Below, piece by piece: positions 17,586 to 26,793 of a stretch of 64,000 nt of DNA. Below the pieces are notes generated by a model. It saw only the letters and a list, made by a program, of their open reading frames with translations. It was not told where the DNA came from and ran no database searches. Every line of letters starts with the position of its first letter. Position 1 is the first letter of the stretch. The position numbers and the translations under genes are program-made. Source of the DNA: Gammaproteobacteria bacterium (GTDB taxonomy: Bacteria > Pseudomonadota > Gammaproteobacteria > Eutrophobiales > Eutrophobiaceae); NCBI GenBank assembly GCA_030829985.1, contig JAURNW010000029.1:1-64000 (forward strand), written 5' to 3'.

Positions 17586-19826
17586 TTACTTATTGTGAGG
17601 TTCGTGTTTTACCAATTTGCTTAATTTATTAATCAAGCCACTTTCTTCTTTTTCATTATTATCTGCAATAGCTATCTCATTAAGATTGATGTAATCGGTT
17701 TTGCCAGTACCTAATACTGGAATTTTATCTGTAACGATAACCTTTTTGGGAATAATTAATTCGCTCATCTGTTTATCTTTAGCTATTAGCTGTAAATGTT
17801 TTCGTTCTGCTTCTTTGTGTTCTGTTATGAGGACAATTTTCTCCCCTTTACGCTCATCAGGTACAGCCATCGCAGCATGATTTATGTTAGGCCATGTCAG
17901 ACTAGCTAACTCCTCTACCGCCGTTAATGAAACCATTTCGCCACCAATCTTCGCAAAACGTTTAGCCCGGCCCAGAATTGTTATATAGCCTTCTTCATCT
18001 ATATCAGCAATATCACCCGTATCGTACCAACCAGCGCCACGTTCAGTTGACGGTGCTTGTAATTCGCCGGGTTTATCGTGACTAAGATAGCCTTGCATGA
18101 TGTTTGGACCTTTTACGATCAGGAGTCCACCTCGCTCTATACCATCAACCGGTTTTATATAGCATTCCATGTCAGTCATGATGCGTCCCGTTGTACCGGA
18201 TTTGTTTAACATTTTATTATTTACCGAGATCACTGGACTGGTTTCGGTTACGCCATAGCCCTGTAGTATTCGAAGACCAAATTTATCCATCCAGATTTGC
18301 ATAGTGTCGTTTTGTAATTTTTCGGCACCTGCCACGACATAGTTCAAGCTATTAAAATCAAACGGGTGTGCGTAACGCGCATAACCTCTTAAAAATGTGT
18401 CTGTTGCAAAAAATATAGTCGCGCCCAATTCGTAGATTAATTCAGGGATGACACGATAATGTAAAGGTGATGGGTAGAGGAATATTTTTCCTCCACCTAA
18501 AAGCGGCATCAGGAAACCGGCATTAAGGCCGAAAGAATGAAATAACGGTAAACAATTAAAAATCAGGTCTGTTGGTGTGAAATTGATGTGGCAGCGTACC
18601 TGAGCATAATTTGCCAATATGTTGCGGTGAGAAAGCACAACACCTTTTGGATGACCTTCTGAACCAGAAGTAAACAGTATTACTGCTGCCGAATCAGGGT
18701 TTGTATTGTTCCCCTGTTTAAGATAATGCCGCCCCGGATTTCTGTTTTTATACAATGCCAAAAGTTTTTTGGACAGTGAAATATCCTGCTTCAAGTCTTC
18801 CAGATAAATAACAGTAAAGCTTTGTTCAAGTGTCTCCGCCAATAATTCGAGTTTAGCGTTCGCAATAAAACGTCTTGATGTAAATATGGTTTTTACCTGC
18901 GCTGTATTACAAGCTCGTTTTATTGCGAGTGCACCGGACGTAAAATTTAACATTGCCGGTATACGACCAATGAACTGCATGGCGAAGAATACGACTGGCA
19001 AGGCATTCACATTGGGCAGTAATATGCCAATATGTTCACCTGCCCCGGTATGTTTTTTTATTAAAACACTTAATAAAATACTACGTAAGGTAAGTTGTTT
19101 ATAATTGATTGTCTCTCGACTGAAGTCTTCTAAAACATTGTGCTCTTTACCGAACTGTTTACTAGCTTTCACCAGCGCTGAATACAGCGTTGTTTTTTGA
19201 TTGATGCTTGAATAGGTTAATTTAAACATCAGGTCTTGTAATTGTCGCGCTGAAGCTTTTCTGCGGTCATGTCCAGTGAGTTGTTCAGGTATTTGTATCT
19301 TTTCCGGCGGCAGGATAGTTAAGGTTATCTTTGGGAACCAGAATACATAACTGCGCCCCTTCATATATGACAAGTGACTGTACTGAGCACCTTCAATTGC
19401 TATCGGGAGTAACGTTGCGTCACTTTTATCAGCTATTAATCCGGGCCCCTCATAGATTTTCATTAGCGACCCCGTAACAGTGATTCGTCCTTCCGGGAAT
19501 ATGACTGCTTTTTTGTTCTGTTTGATATATTTGACCATGGACTTGACTGATAAAGGATTAATTGCATCCATCTCGAACAAATCAACAAAATATAAAAAAG
19601 GTTTGAATAATCTTTTGGCAGCAATATCTCTGTTTATCGCGAATGTGGGTGTTTCCGGTAGCCATGCGTAAAGCAATACGCCATCAAGCAGAGAGGTGTG
19701 ATTAGCAATTATTAAGACACGATCACCTGCTTTTTCATAGTTCTCAAGGCCTGAGACTTCAACCCGATAAAACAGGCGAAGTAATACTCGAAAAAACAAT
19801 TTCCATAAGCGGATCATAATGGGCAT
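17586..19826 (-). CDS. aas: Acyl-ACP synthetase/lysophospholipid acyltransferase fusion (Aas)
   Basis: A 746-residue bifunctional enzyme. The N-terminal PlsC-like domain has the NHTSLLD motif (H43, D48) and FPEGR near 112-116. The C-terminal AMP-forming ligase domain has the P-loop FTSGSEGHPKG near 390, YGVTETSP and the YDTGD motif. Aas in E. coli reacylates 2-acyl-lysophosphatidylethanolamine with ACP-activated fatty acids at the inner membrane. Length fits the family (about 720 residues). It stands alone on the minus strand, convergent with greB and followed upstream by mltD. Confidence 0.92.
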   Translation of the reverse strand: MPIMIRLWKLFFRVLLRLFYRVEVSGLENYEKAGDRVLIIANHTSLLDGVLLYAWLPETPTFAINRDIAAKRLFKPFLYFVDLFEMDAINPLSVKSMVKYIKQNKKAVIFPEGRITVTGSLMKIYEGPGLIADKSDATLLPIAIEGAQYSHLSYMKGRSYVFWFPKITLTILPPEKIQIPEQLTGHDRRKASARQLQDLMFKLTYSSINQKTTLYSALVKASKQFGKEHNVLEDFSRETINYKQLTLRSILLSVLIKKHTGAGEHIGILLPNVNALPVVFFAMQFIGRIPAMLNFTSGALAIKRACNTAQVKTIFTSRRFIANAKLELLAETLEQSFTVIYLEDLKQDISLSKKLLALYKNRNPGRHYLKQGNNTNPDSAAVILFTSGSEGHPKGVVLSHRNILANYAQVRCHINFTPTDLIFNCLPLFHSFGLNAGFLMPLLGGGKIFLYPSPLHYRVIPELIYELGATIFFATDTFLRGYARYAHPFDFNSLNYVVAGAEKLQNDTMQIWMDKFGLRILQGYGVTETSPVISVNNKMLNKSGTTGRIMTDMECYIKPVDGIERGGLLIVKGPNIMQGYLSHDKPGELQAPSTERGAGWYDTGDIADIDEEGYITILGRAKRFAKIGGEMVSLTAVEELASLTWPNINHAAMAVPDERKGEKIVLITEHKEAERKHLQLIAKDKQMSELIIPKKVIVTDKIPVLGTGKTDYINLNEIAIADNNEKEESGLINKLSKLVKHEPHNK

Positions 19827-19884
19827 TTTATGTGTAAATACATCACTATGAGAATAGCTTTCTACTTACGAAGCGGATTAGTTA

Positions 19885-21516
19885 TCAAGCACCAGTGATA
19901 GTTTGCTGGACAATTAAACTCTGGCCAGGTTTTAGGTGATTTCCTTTCTTTAGATTATTCCATTTGAGCAGATCATTGACATGCACATCAAACTTTCTGG
20001 CTATAAGCCACAATGAATCGCCTCGTTTTACAGTATAAGTACCTGTAGCAGGGTTCTTTGCAACAGCTTTAATGAGTGCTCCATCCTCATACTGCTTATC
20101 CTGTTTTACCCAAACAGTAAGTTTTTGTCCGGGTTTAAGCAGACTCTTGCTAGAGATGCCGTTCCATCGTGTGAGCTGCTTAACACTGATGCCATATTGG
20201 CGACTGATATCCCAGAGATTATCACCACGTTTAACAGAATATATATATTGTTTGCCATCGCCGGTTCTTTTTAGATTTTTGAATTTTCTGGCATCGGCAC
20301 TTAAAGAATAAAACTTACTGGACTCTTTTGCAGTTGGTATTAGTAATGAACTACCCGCACGAATATTGTTTCCTTTTAATCGATTGGTTTCCTTTAGTGC
20401 GGAAACACTGGTCTGGTAACGTCTCGCAATCTGAGCTAATGATTCACCTTGAACAATTTTGTGTTGTTTCCAACTAACACGTTCAGATGTCGGTAATGCG
20501 GCCAGTTTTTGTTTAAAGTCAGCAGCTTTATCGTAGGGTACAAGTATTCTGTGTGGACCTTTTGGGTCAGTAGCCCATCGATTGAAGCCAGGGTTCAGGG
20601 TATACACTTCATCCATAGTCATATTAGACATGGCAGCTACAGTAGCCAGATCAATCTGACTACCGATATCAATGCTTTCGAAATGGGGTTGGTTTGGAAT
20701 CGATTTGAATATGATGTTGTATTTAGTCTGATTTTTTAATACTTCTGCAACGGCTAACAGACTTGGTACATAACTTCGGGTTTCACGTGGTAAACGTAAT
20801 GACCAGAAATCTGTCTTCTTGCCGGCTTTCTTATTTCTTCTAATCGCTTTTTCGACGTTACCTTCACCCGCATTATATGCAGCAAGCGCATGAAACCAGT
20901 TACCGTTGAAACGTTTGTGCAAACTTTCAAGGTAATCGAGTGCCCCATCAGTTGCCGCGATGATGTCTCGACGGCCGTCATACCACCAGTTTTGTTTCAT
21001 TCCAAAACGCTTACCAGTTGCAGGAATAAACTGCCAGATGCCAGATGCACGGCTGGGTGAATAAGCAAACGGGTGGTATGCGCTTTCCACGATCGGCAGT
21101 AGTGCCAGATCAAGAGGCATATTTCGTTCTTTTAATTTTGAAATAATATGATAGAGATAAGGCTGCGCTCGATCTGCAACACGATCGAGATAGTCTTGAT
21201 TGCGAGCAAACCAGGCGACTTTATCCTGAACACTGCGTTGATTGATATTACGATTGAATTGCAGTTCATCCTGTATCAAAAACCAGAGGTCCTGATGGTC
21301 TTGAATTGCGACCTGTCGATTGAGTTCTTGTTCAACGTTGATCTCAGCAACATTTGTATCAGGACCGGTGTTGTTGAGTTTATGAACTTGATTTAGTTGC
21401 TGACGCTTTTCTGTGGCTGGTGCGGGGTCAACAATATTTGGTCGTGTAGAACTGAAGTTACAAGCACTTATTATTATTGGAACAAAGCAAATAATTGCTT
21501 TAGGTATCATATGCAT
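19885..21516 (-). CDS. mltD: Membrane-bound lytic murein transglycosylase D
   Basis: A 543-residue outer-membrane lipoprotein. The signal peptide ends in a lipobox (IISAC, Cys near residue 19). The SLT domain (about 120-260) has the catalytic glutamate in LLPIVESAYHPFAYS and the family block ASGIWQFIPATGKRFG. Three LysM repeats follow (about 370-412, 440-485, 492-540), each with a GESL/GDNL/GDSL core, for peptidoglycan binding. It cleaves glycan strands to 1,6-anhydro products. Upstream gloB is divergently unrelated in function but lies on the same strand 85 bases away, the common gammaproteobacterial order. Confidence 0.95.
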   Translation of the reverse strand: MHMIPKAIICFVPIIISACNFSSTRPNIVDPAPATEKRQQLNQVHKLNNTGPDTNVAEINVEQELNRQVAIQDHQDLWFLIQDELQFNRNINQRSVQDKVAWFARNQDYLDRVADRAQPYLYHIISKLKERNMPLDLALLPIVESAYHPFAYSPSRASGIWQFIPATGKRFGMKQNWWYDGRRDIIAATDGALDYLESLHKRFNGNWFHALAAYNAGEGNVEKAIRRNKKAGKKTDFWSLRLPRETRSYVPSLLAVAEVLKNQTKYNIIFKSIPNQPHFESIDIGSQIDLATVAAMSNMTMDEVYTLNPGFNRWATDPKGPHRILVPYDKAADFKQKLAALPTSERVSWKQHKIVQGESLAQIARRYQTSVSALKETNRLKGNNIRAGSSLLIPTAKESSKFYSLSADARKFKNLKRTGDGKQYIYSVKRGDNLWDISRQYGISVKQLTRWNGISSKSLLKPGQKLTVWVKQDKQYEDGALIKAVAKNPATGTYTVKRGDSLWLIARKFDVHVNDLLKWNNLKKGNHLKPGQSLIVQQTITGA

Positions 21517-21593
21517 GGCCGAATGCTATGGATATGCAGACCTTGGGTCAAGTAATAATTACTACAAAAAATCTTATTTTTTAAGTACTCATG

Positions 21594-21616
21594 AAAGACT
21601 CTTAAAAAGAGTCTTT
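21594..21616 (-). terminator. Hairpin over the gloB stop codon
   Basis: A 10-bp perfect stem (AAAGACTCTT / AAGAGTCTTT) with a 3-base loop spans the last codons and stop of gloB at 21602. No long U-run follows on the minus strand, so its strength as terminator is uncertain. Confidence 0.5.
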
Positions 21617-22378
21617 CCATTGCCGTATTGCAGCAAAAACCTCAGCGGCTGTACTTAAGCTTTTCCCGGCGTAGTGGCTGGCGGCATTTATCACTGTCGT
21701 TTCTTCACAACGGAGAAATGGATTTGTTGCTTTTTCTTCTGCCAATGTTGCAGGAACAGTCGGTTGATCCAGTTTTCTAGCTATTTCTACATTTTTTAAT
21801 CGTTCCTGTACCCGTTTATTATCGGGTTCAACGGCGGCAGCGAACTTAAGATTACTTAAAGTATATTCATGACCACAATAGAGTAGTGTCTCATCAGCTA
21901 AGGTTTTAAATTTTGAAAGTGAATTATGCATTTGTGGGGGTGTACCTTCAAACATCCGCCCACATCCAGCGGTAAATAACGTATCGCCACTGAATACCAG
22001 TTTATCTGTGTAATAGGCTACCGCACCGGAGGTATGTCCAGGCACATCCAGTATATCAAGCTCTATACCGAGTTCTTGTAGTAATATCCGGTCGCCTTCG
22101 CCGATGGGATGAGTACTGCCAACGACAGTTTCTGTCTTCGGTGTATATACAGGAATATTGAATTGTTCGGTGATAGCGTCAATACCGCCAACATGATCCC
22201 AATGATGATGTGTAATCATGATAGCTATCGGTATCAAATTTTCAGATGTTATAAAATCGAGAACTGGCGCGGCTTCACTGGGGTCAACAATAGCGACATG
22301 CTGGCTTGCCTTCTTTTTCAGCAACCAGATATAGTTATCCTTTAACGCGGGTAGGGGTATGATCTCTAGGTCGGGCAT
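21602..22378 (-). CDS. gloB: Hydroxyacylglutathione hydrolase (glyoxalase II)
   Basis: A 258-residue metallo-beta-lactamase-fold hydrolase. The metal motif THHHWDHVGG (about 55-64), the GHTSGAVAYY and FSGDTLFTAGCGRMFEG blocks and the CGHEYTLSNLKFA motif are all intact, and the C-terminal substrate domain is present. It converts S-lactoylglutathione to lactate in methylglyoxal detoxification. It is divergent from the methyltransferase gene with only 12 bases between start codons, so the two promoters must overlap neighbouring coding regions. This arrangement is conserved in the class. Confidence 0.96.
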   Translation of the reverse strand: MPDLEIIPLPALKDNYIWLLKKKASQHVAIVDPSEAAPVLDFITSENLIPIAIMITHHHWDHVGGIDAITEQFNIPVYTPKTETVVGSTHPIGEGDRILLQELGIELDILDVPGHTSGAVAYYTDKLVFSGDTLFTAGCGRMFEGTPPQMHNSLSKFKTLADETLLYCGHEYTLSNLKFAAAVEPDNKRVQERLKNVEIARKLDQPTVPATLAEEKATNPFLRCEETTVINAASHYAGKSLSTAAEVFAAIRQWKDSF

Positions 22379-22390
22379 TTTATTAAATTT

Positions 22391-23167
22391 ATGACTTCAA
22401 ATAATATAAAGACATTAACACTAAGAGAAAAATTCTCAAGCTGGTTAGGTAGCCCGCTCGGAAAAGCGGTATTCGATGCTGAAGCCGAGCAGATGGATGA
22501 GGTTCTGCACGAGTTGTTTGGTTATCACATATTACAATATGGCTATTCAGCAGAATCTGATTATCTCTCAGCATCGCGAATCTCTAACAAAACGATATTA
22601 TTTCTGGATGATACAGAATTCGATAACAATATAACGGCAATACGTACCCGCGCTGAAGATTTACCCATTGCCGCTGATAGTATCGATGTGATTGTTCTAC
22701 CACATATACTCGAATACTCTAAAGATGTACATAAACTACTGCGAGAAATGGAACGGGTACTTATTGACGATGGGTGTGTGGTAATTCTCGGTATTAATCC
22801 ATTAAGTTTATGGGGTTTGTGGCATTTATTTCTGTGTTGGTGGGGCGAAATGCCCTGGAGTGGTCGTTTGATTTCGATGCCCAGAATAAAGGATTGGTTA
22901 TCTTTACTTGATTTTGAGGTGAAAAAGACCAATTCGTTTTTCTTTGCGCCACCGTTACGAAATCAAAAATTATTAAAGAAATTAATGCCGTTGGAACGAT
23001 TGGGTAAATATTGCTGGCCAATATTTGGTGGTTTGTATGTTGTCGTAGCAAAAAAACGTACAGTACCTTTAAATCCTATCAAGATGCAGTGGCGGTCCAA
23101 ACGACATATGATTGCCTCCGGAGCAATTGAACCGACAACAAGAACGCAAATAGACAATTATGAGTGA
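22391..23167 (+). CDS. Class I SAM-dependent methyltransferase linked to rnhA
   Basis: A 258-residue protein with a methyltransferase domain in which the usual glycine-rich motif I is weak; the post-motif segment [30 protein letters not shown] is the clear signature (UbiE-like). Its N-terminus [20 protein letters not shown] is typical of the uncharacterised family encoded between gloB and rnhA in many gammaproteobacteria. A hydrophobic stretch ([17 protein letters not shown]) lies mid-protein but is part of the fold. It overlaps rnhA by 8 bases. Substrate unknown. Confidence 0.82.
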   Translation: MTSNNIKTLTLREKFSSWLGSPLGKAVFDAEAEQMDEVLHELFGYHILQYGYSAESDYLSASRISNKTILFLDDTEFDNNITAIRTRAEDLPIAADSIDVIVLPHILEYSKDVHKLLREMERVLIDDGCVVILGINPLSLWGLWHLFLCWWGEMPWSGRLISMPRIKDWLSLLDFEVKKTNSFFFAPPLRNQKLLKKLMPLERLGKYCWPIFGGLYVVVAKKRTVPLNPIKMQWRSKRHMIASGAIEPTTRTQIDNYE

Positions 23168-23612
23168 AACAATACATATTTTTTCTGATGGTGCTTGCCG
23201 TGGAAACCCCGGGCCGGGAGGTTGGGGAACCTTGTTGAAATATAACGGGACTGAAAAAGAATTGTACGGTGCAGAAACAGATACCACTAATAATCGTATG
23301 GAATTAATGGCCGCCATCATGGGACTCGAATCATTAACGCGACCCTGTGCAGTAATATTAACGACCGATTCGCAATATGTGATGAACGGTATCACTGAAT
23401 GGATGGACGCATGGAAAAGCCGCGGCTGGAAAACGGCTGCAAAGAAGCCGGTTAAAAATAAAGATCTGTGGCAACGTCTGGATGAAGCATGTCAACCACA
23501 TCAGATACAATGGGAATGGGTCAAAGGTCATAGCGGGCATGATGAAAACGAACGTGTTGATCAGCTTGCTAACAAAGCCATTGATGAAATGTTTGCCCGG
23601 GATAACGCATGA
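23160..23612 (+). CDS. rnhA: Ribonuclease HI
   Basis: A 150-residue RNase HI. The catalytic carboxylates are visible in order: [16 protein letters not shown] (Asp), NRMELMAAI (Glu), TTDSQYV (Asp) and NERVDQLAN (Asp), plus the basic handle [16 protein letters not shown]. It removes RNA from RNA-DNA hybrids such as R-loops and primers. It overlaps the upstream methyltransferase by 8 bases and dnaQ by 4 bases (ATGA), so these three form a translationally coupled operon. Confidence 0.97.
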   Translation: MSETIHIFSDGACRGNPGPGGWGTLLKYNGTEKELYGAETDTTNNRMELMAAIMGLESLTRPCAVILTTDSQYVMNGITEWMDAWKSRGWKTAAKKPVKNKDLWQRLDEACQPHQIQWEWVKGHSGHDENERVDQLANKAIDEMFARDNA

Positions 23613-24325
23613 GACAAATTGTACTTGATACGGAAACGACTGGACTTGAACCAAAGCATGGCCATCGCATTATTGAAATTGGTTGTGTTGAAATAGTCAA
23701 TAGACGTAAAACGGATCGACACTTTCATCAATACCTGAATCCGGATCGAGAGATCGATGATGGCGCATTTAATGTACATGGTATCAGTAATGAATTTTTA
23801 GAAGATAAACCACGTTTTGCTGATATCGCGCAGGACTTTATCGATTTTATTCGTGGCGGTGAATTGATTATTCATAATGCACCGTTCGATGTTGGTTTTA
23901 TTAATGCTGAGTTAAAGCAATTGGGAAGGAAATGGGGCAAGACTGAAGATTATTGCGCAGTTATTGATACCCTGATGATGGCGCGTGAAAAGCATCCAGG
24001 TCAAAAAAACAATCTAGATGCCTTGTGTAATCGTTATGAGATTGATAATTCGAATCGTGAGTTGCACGGAGCCTTACTCGATGCGCAAATTCTGCTAGAT
24101 GTTTATCTAGCCATGACGGGTGGTCAGGAGACCTTGAATTTTGACGCAACACAGGAACAACAGGCGGCAGATTCGGGTCATGCAAAAATAATAGATGCAA
24201 ATCGAAAACCTTTACGCATTATCGAACCAACAGCTGAAGAACTCGCTGCGCATGAACAATATCTGGAGCGAATTAAAGATGAGAGCGGCGGCAAGTGTGT
24301 ATGGATTGATAGTGGATATGAATAA
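23609..24325 (+). CDS. dnaQ: DNA polymerase III epsilon subunit (proofreading exonuclease)
   Basis: A 238-residue DEDDh exonuclease. Motif [11 protein letters not shown] (D7, E9), motif [13 protein letters not shown] and motif [20 protein letters not shown] are intact. It is the 3'-5' proofreading subunit of the replicative polymerase. The C-terminal tail (about 190-238) would hold the alpha-subunit binding region. It overlaps rnhA by 4 bases, an arrangement kept from E. coli neighbours though there the genes are divergent. Confidence 0.95.
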   Translation: MRQIVLDTETTGLEPKHGHRIIEIGCVEIVNRRKTDRHFHQYLNPDREIDDGAFNVHGISNEFLEDKPRFADIAQDFIDFIRGGELIIHNAPFDVGFINAELKQLGRKWGKTEDYCAVIDTLMMAREKHPGQKNNLDALCNRYEIDNSNRELHGALLDAQILLDVYLAMTGGQETLNFDATQEQQAADSGHAKIIDANRKPLRIIEPTAEELAAHEQYLERIKDESGGKCVWIDSGYE

Positions 24326-24373
24326 TACGGTTTTAATTAGACTGATAATCTGACATGCCTGCGAAGTATTAAG

Positions 24374-25096
24374 ATGTCACATAAAAAATACTTTCTAATA
24401 CTCTCGTGCATTTTCTTTATTGAATTTTTAATTCTCGCAATATCACCTCACGATCGTTCCGATTGGGCTTTAGAAAATGTTCTGGTTTTGGTGTTTGTCA
24501 TCGTGATGGCGCTGACCTATAACAAGTTCTTATTTTCAAGAATTTCCTACAGTTTGATTTTTATATTCATGTGTCTGCATGAAATAGGTGCGCACTATAC
24601 CTATGCCGAAGTACCGTATGATGCTTTTTTAATGACATATTTCGATTTTAGTCTTAATCAGATGATGCATTGGGAACGAAATCACTTTGACCGTTTTGTT
24701 CATTTTCTTTATGGCTTTTTGCTCGCTTATCCATTCAGAGAGATTTATTGTCGCATTGCTTACGGTAAAGGTTTCTGGGGTTACTTTTTCCCCTTGTTAT
24801 TTACCATCGCCGCATCAATGACCTTTGAACTATTTGAGTGGGCAGCAGCAGAGCTGTTTGGTGGTGATCTGGGTATCGCCTATCTCGGTACTCAGGGTGA
24901 TGTCTGGGATGCACAAAAAGATATGGCACTGGCAAGTCTGGGCGCATTTGTTGCGATGCTGATTGTCATCGCAATCAATCTAGGTTTGCAGAAAGATTTT
25001 GCTAAAGAATGGAGCAATAGTTTAAGGGTTAAAAGAAAGAAACCAATGGGTGAGGATGAGATTTCTCGTTTGCTTGAGGAGAAGGATAAGGAATAA
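24374..25096 (+). CDS. YjdF-type DUF2238 inner-membrane protein
   Basis: A 240-residue polytopic membrane protein with about six hydrophobic segments. The conserved central motif MHWERNHFDRFVHFLYGFLLAYPFREI and the downstream FELFEWAAAELFGGDLG followed by GDVWDAQKDM are those of the DUF2238/YjdF family. The acidic and histidine residues inside membrane segments are conserved in the family but no activity is known. It begins 48 bases after dnaQ; cotranscription is possible. Confidence 0.85.
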   Translation: MSHKKYFLILSCIFFIEFLILAISPHDRSDWALENVLVLVFVIVMALTYNKFLFSRISYSLIFIFMCLHEIGAHYTYAEVPYDAFLMTYFDFSLNQMMHWERNHFDRFVHFLYGFLLAYPFREIYCRIAYGKGFWGYFFPLLFTIAASMTFELFEWAAAELFGGDLGIAYLGTQGDVWDAQKDMALASLGAFVAMLIVIAINLGLQKDFAKEWSNSLRVKRKKPMGEDEISRLLEEKDKE

Positions 25097-25108
25097 CTTA
25101 TTCTCCTT

Positions 25109-25350
25109 CGTCATTCCCGTGAATACGGGGATCCAGTTTAAATTAATATTTTTTATTCTGTTTCTCATTGGTTTTCGGCTGACGGCGAGTCACTTTCTCT
25201 TGAGCACGCAAGAGAAAGTGACTCGCCATAAAGGCGAAACCAATGTAAAAAATAATGAAATTTATTGTTTGACTGGGCATGGATTGCTCCTGCAATCCTT
25301 ATGCATTCCCTTCATCCATGAAGGTCATTCCCGTGTTCACAGGAATGACG
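25109..25350. repeat. MITE-like palindromic island with CGTCATTCC ends
   Basis: The 242-base stretch starts with CGTCATTCCCGTG (25109-25121) and ends with its partial complement GGAATGACG (25342-25350). The middle holds a perfect 19-bp inverted repeat (25184-25202 and 25209-25227, loop AGCACG) with outer arms CATTGGTTTTCG / CGAAACCAATG (25166-25177, 25235-25245). A second hairpin of the CATTCCCGTG-type lies at 25324-25349. These motifs match dispersed repeats common in proteobacterial genomes. No transposase is encoded. It separates the YjdF-type gene from grxD and explains this gene-free stretch. Confidence 0.65.
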
Positions 25351-25355
25351 AGAAT

Positions 25356-25387
25356 TAAGGATGGGCTAAAGACTTAACCCATCCTTA
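25356..25387 (-). terminator. Hairpin after grxD
   Basis: TAAGGATGGG at 25356-25365 pairs with CCCATCCTTA at 25378-25387 around a 12-base loop that can pair further. It lies 10 bases after the grxD stop on the minus strand. There is no strong U-run, so the call as terminator is moderate. Confidence 0.5.
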
Positions 25388-25397
25388 GATAAAAAGA

Positions 25398-25715
25398 TTA
25401 ACTGCCTACTGCTTCTTTGGTCATCTTTTGCAATTCGCCTTTCTCGTAAAGTTCCATAACGATATCGCAGCCGCCGACAAGTTCGCCTTTGATAAAAACT
25501 TGTGGAAAGGTTGGCCAGTTTGAATATTGTGGCAGGTTGGCGCGCATTTCGGGTTGTGCCAGTACGTCGACAAAACCAAATTCGACATCACATTCTTTTA
25601 AAGCTTGTACGGTTTTCATTGAAAAGCCGCATTGTGGAAAGTCGGGTGAGCCTTTCATAAATAATACAACCGGGTTTTCTGCCAGTGTTGCTTTAATTTG
25701 TTCAATTGGATCCAT
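25398..25715 (-). CDS. grxD: Monothiol glutaredoxin Grx4
   Basis: A 105-residue monothiol glutaredoxin of the CGFS class. The active-site motif CGFS lies at about residues 28-31 (FPQCGFSMKTVQ), with the conserved SNWPTFPQVFIKGELVGGCDI glutathione-binding half. Such proteins hold a glutathione-ligated [2Fe-2S] cluster and pass it to iron-sulfur targets. It is a single gene on the minus strand. A TATAAT on the minus strand at 25779-25774 is a candidate -10 element. Confidence 0.96.
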   Translation of the reverse strand: MDPIEQIKATLAENPVVLFMKGSPDFPQCGFSMKTVQALKECDVEFGFVDVLAQPEMRANLPQYSNWPTFPQVFIKGELVGGCDIVMELYEKGELQKMTKEAVGS

Positions 25716-26063
25716 TACATTTACCTCTGTTTTAAATTCTCATCTAAATTGCTGAGTGCTTCAATTGCGGCGGATTATACGCGAAAGCCACTCTCAATCA
25801 CTATTTGTTAACGTTGTTAAGTTATAGTTATCCTAAATGAGGGCCATTATTGAGATTTCAAGTGCTGGTTTTGAACAGCAAGTTATTGTTTTAAATCTAT
25901 AATATGTCTTTCAGGCGGATATTCACGGATGGGATCTGTTTTATACTATTTGTGGGCTTCACTAGTGAAAGGGGTGGAAGCGGGAACTGACATCAGTATA
26001 ATCCTACCCATTAATTTAATGCATTTTTAGTAGTTTTAACTTTTTCATTTCGGGGGTATTAGT
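25716..26063. other. Intergenic region between grxD and the PuuD-like gene
   Basis: The 348 bases carry no credible ORF. The left part holds the grxD promoter region. In the right part there is a perfect 12-base palindrome TTCACTAGTGAA at 25958-25969, and a TATAAT at 25997-26002 that could be the -10 of the downstream gene, although no good -35 precedes it. The palindrome could be an operator. Nothing else is recognised. Confidence 0.4.
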
Positions 26064-26648
26064 ATGAATCCACTCAAGTCAGTGCACGGCACAATAGCGC
26101 TTGGTTTTGTTGTAGCAATCGTTCTTACATTGCTGGTAGGTGATACAGTGCTGAATATGTGGTCTTTAGTCGTCTGGTTTCATGTCTTTTTTGGTGTGAT
26201 ATGGATTGGCTTACTCTATTACTTCAATTTTATACAAGTACCTGCTGTCGGTGTTGCTTTAGCCGATGAAGGTGGACCAGGCCCTGCAGCAATTAATAAG
26301 TATGTTGCGCCACGCGCATTATGGTGGTTTCGTTGGGGTGCATTAGGTACCTGGCTAACCGGTGCTGCAGCATTGGAAGTCATGGGTGTTGGTCTTAAAA
26401 ATGCATTCTTGCTACAAGGTAATGGTTTGATCATTGGTCTTGGTGCATGGATGGGTACGATCATGTTATTTAATGTCTGGGTATTGATCTGGCCAAATCA
26501 GAAAAAGATTCTGGGTATTGTTGAAGCCAGCGCTGATGAAATTGCAAAAGGCAAGGTTGTTGCGCTGATGGCGTCAAGAACTAATACCTTTCTTTCTATA
26601 CCGATGATTATGTGTATGGTCGGTCAAGGGCATGGTTTGCCTTTATAA
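26064..26648 (+). CDS. PuuD-like (urate hydroxylase family) membrane protein
   Basis: A 194-residue membrane protein with four to five hydrophobic segments. The N-terminal half (WSLVVWFHVFFGVIWIGLLYY followed by FNFIQVPAV) and the later WWFRWGALGTWLTGAAALE resemble the membrane domain of PuuD/DUF989. Full PuuD proteins have an added C-terminal cytochrome c domain, which is absent here. No purine catabolic genes are nearby, so urate oxidation is doubtful. GGGGG at 26052-26056 is a strong ribosome site for the ATG at 26064. Confidence 0.75.
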   Translation: MNPLKSVHGTIALGFVVAIVLTLLVGDTVLNMWSLVVWFHVFFGVIWIGLLYYFNFIQVPAVGVALADEGGPGPAAINKYVAPRALWWFRWGALGTWLTGAAALEVMGVGLKNAFLLQGNGLIIGLGAWMGTIMLFNVWVLIWPNQKKILGIVEASADEIAKGKVVALMASRTNTFLSIPMIMCMVGQGHGLPL

Positions 26649-26674
26649 GATTTAAGTTTTATTAATCTAGTTTG

Positions 26675-26702
26675 AGCCCGGCTCATGGCCGGGCTTATTA
26701 TT
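26675..26702 (+). terminator. Rho-independent terminator after PuuD-like gene
   Basis: An 8-bp perfect GC-rich stem (AGCCCGGC / GCCGGGCT) with loop TCATG, followed by TATTATTT, 26 bases after the stop. Confidence 0.8.
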
Positions 26703-26793
26703 TCAGGACATAATTTTATGTCGTCAGAGGACAAGAGTCCGAAGTGACGATTTTTTGGTCGTTACAATTTCGACTGTTTGGAATATTTAAGTG

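Noticed and set aside
25050-25358. 102-codon ORF after the YjdF-type gene
   Set aside because: Most of it translates the repeat island; VIPVNTGIQ is a known translation artefact of dispersed repeats, and it overlaps the real gene.
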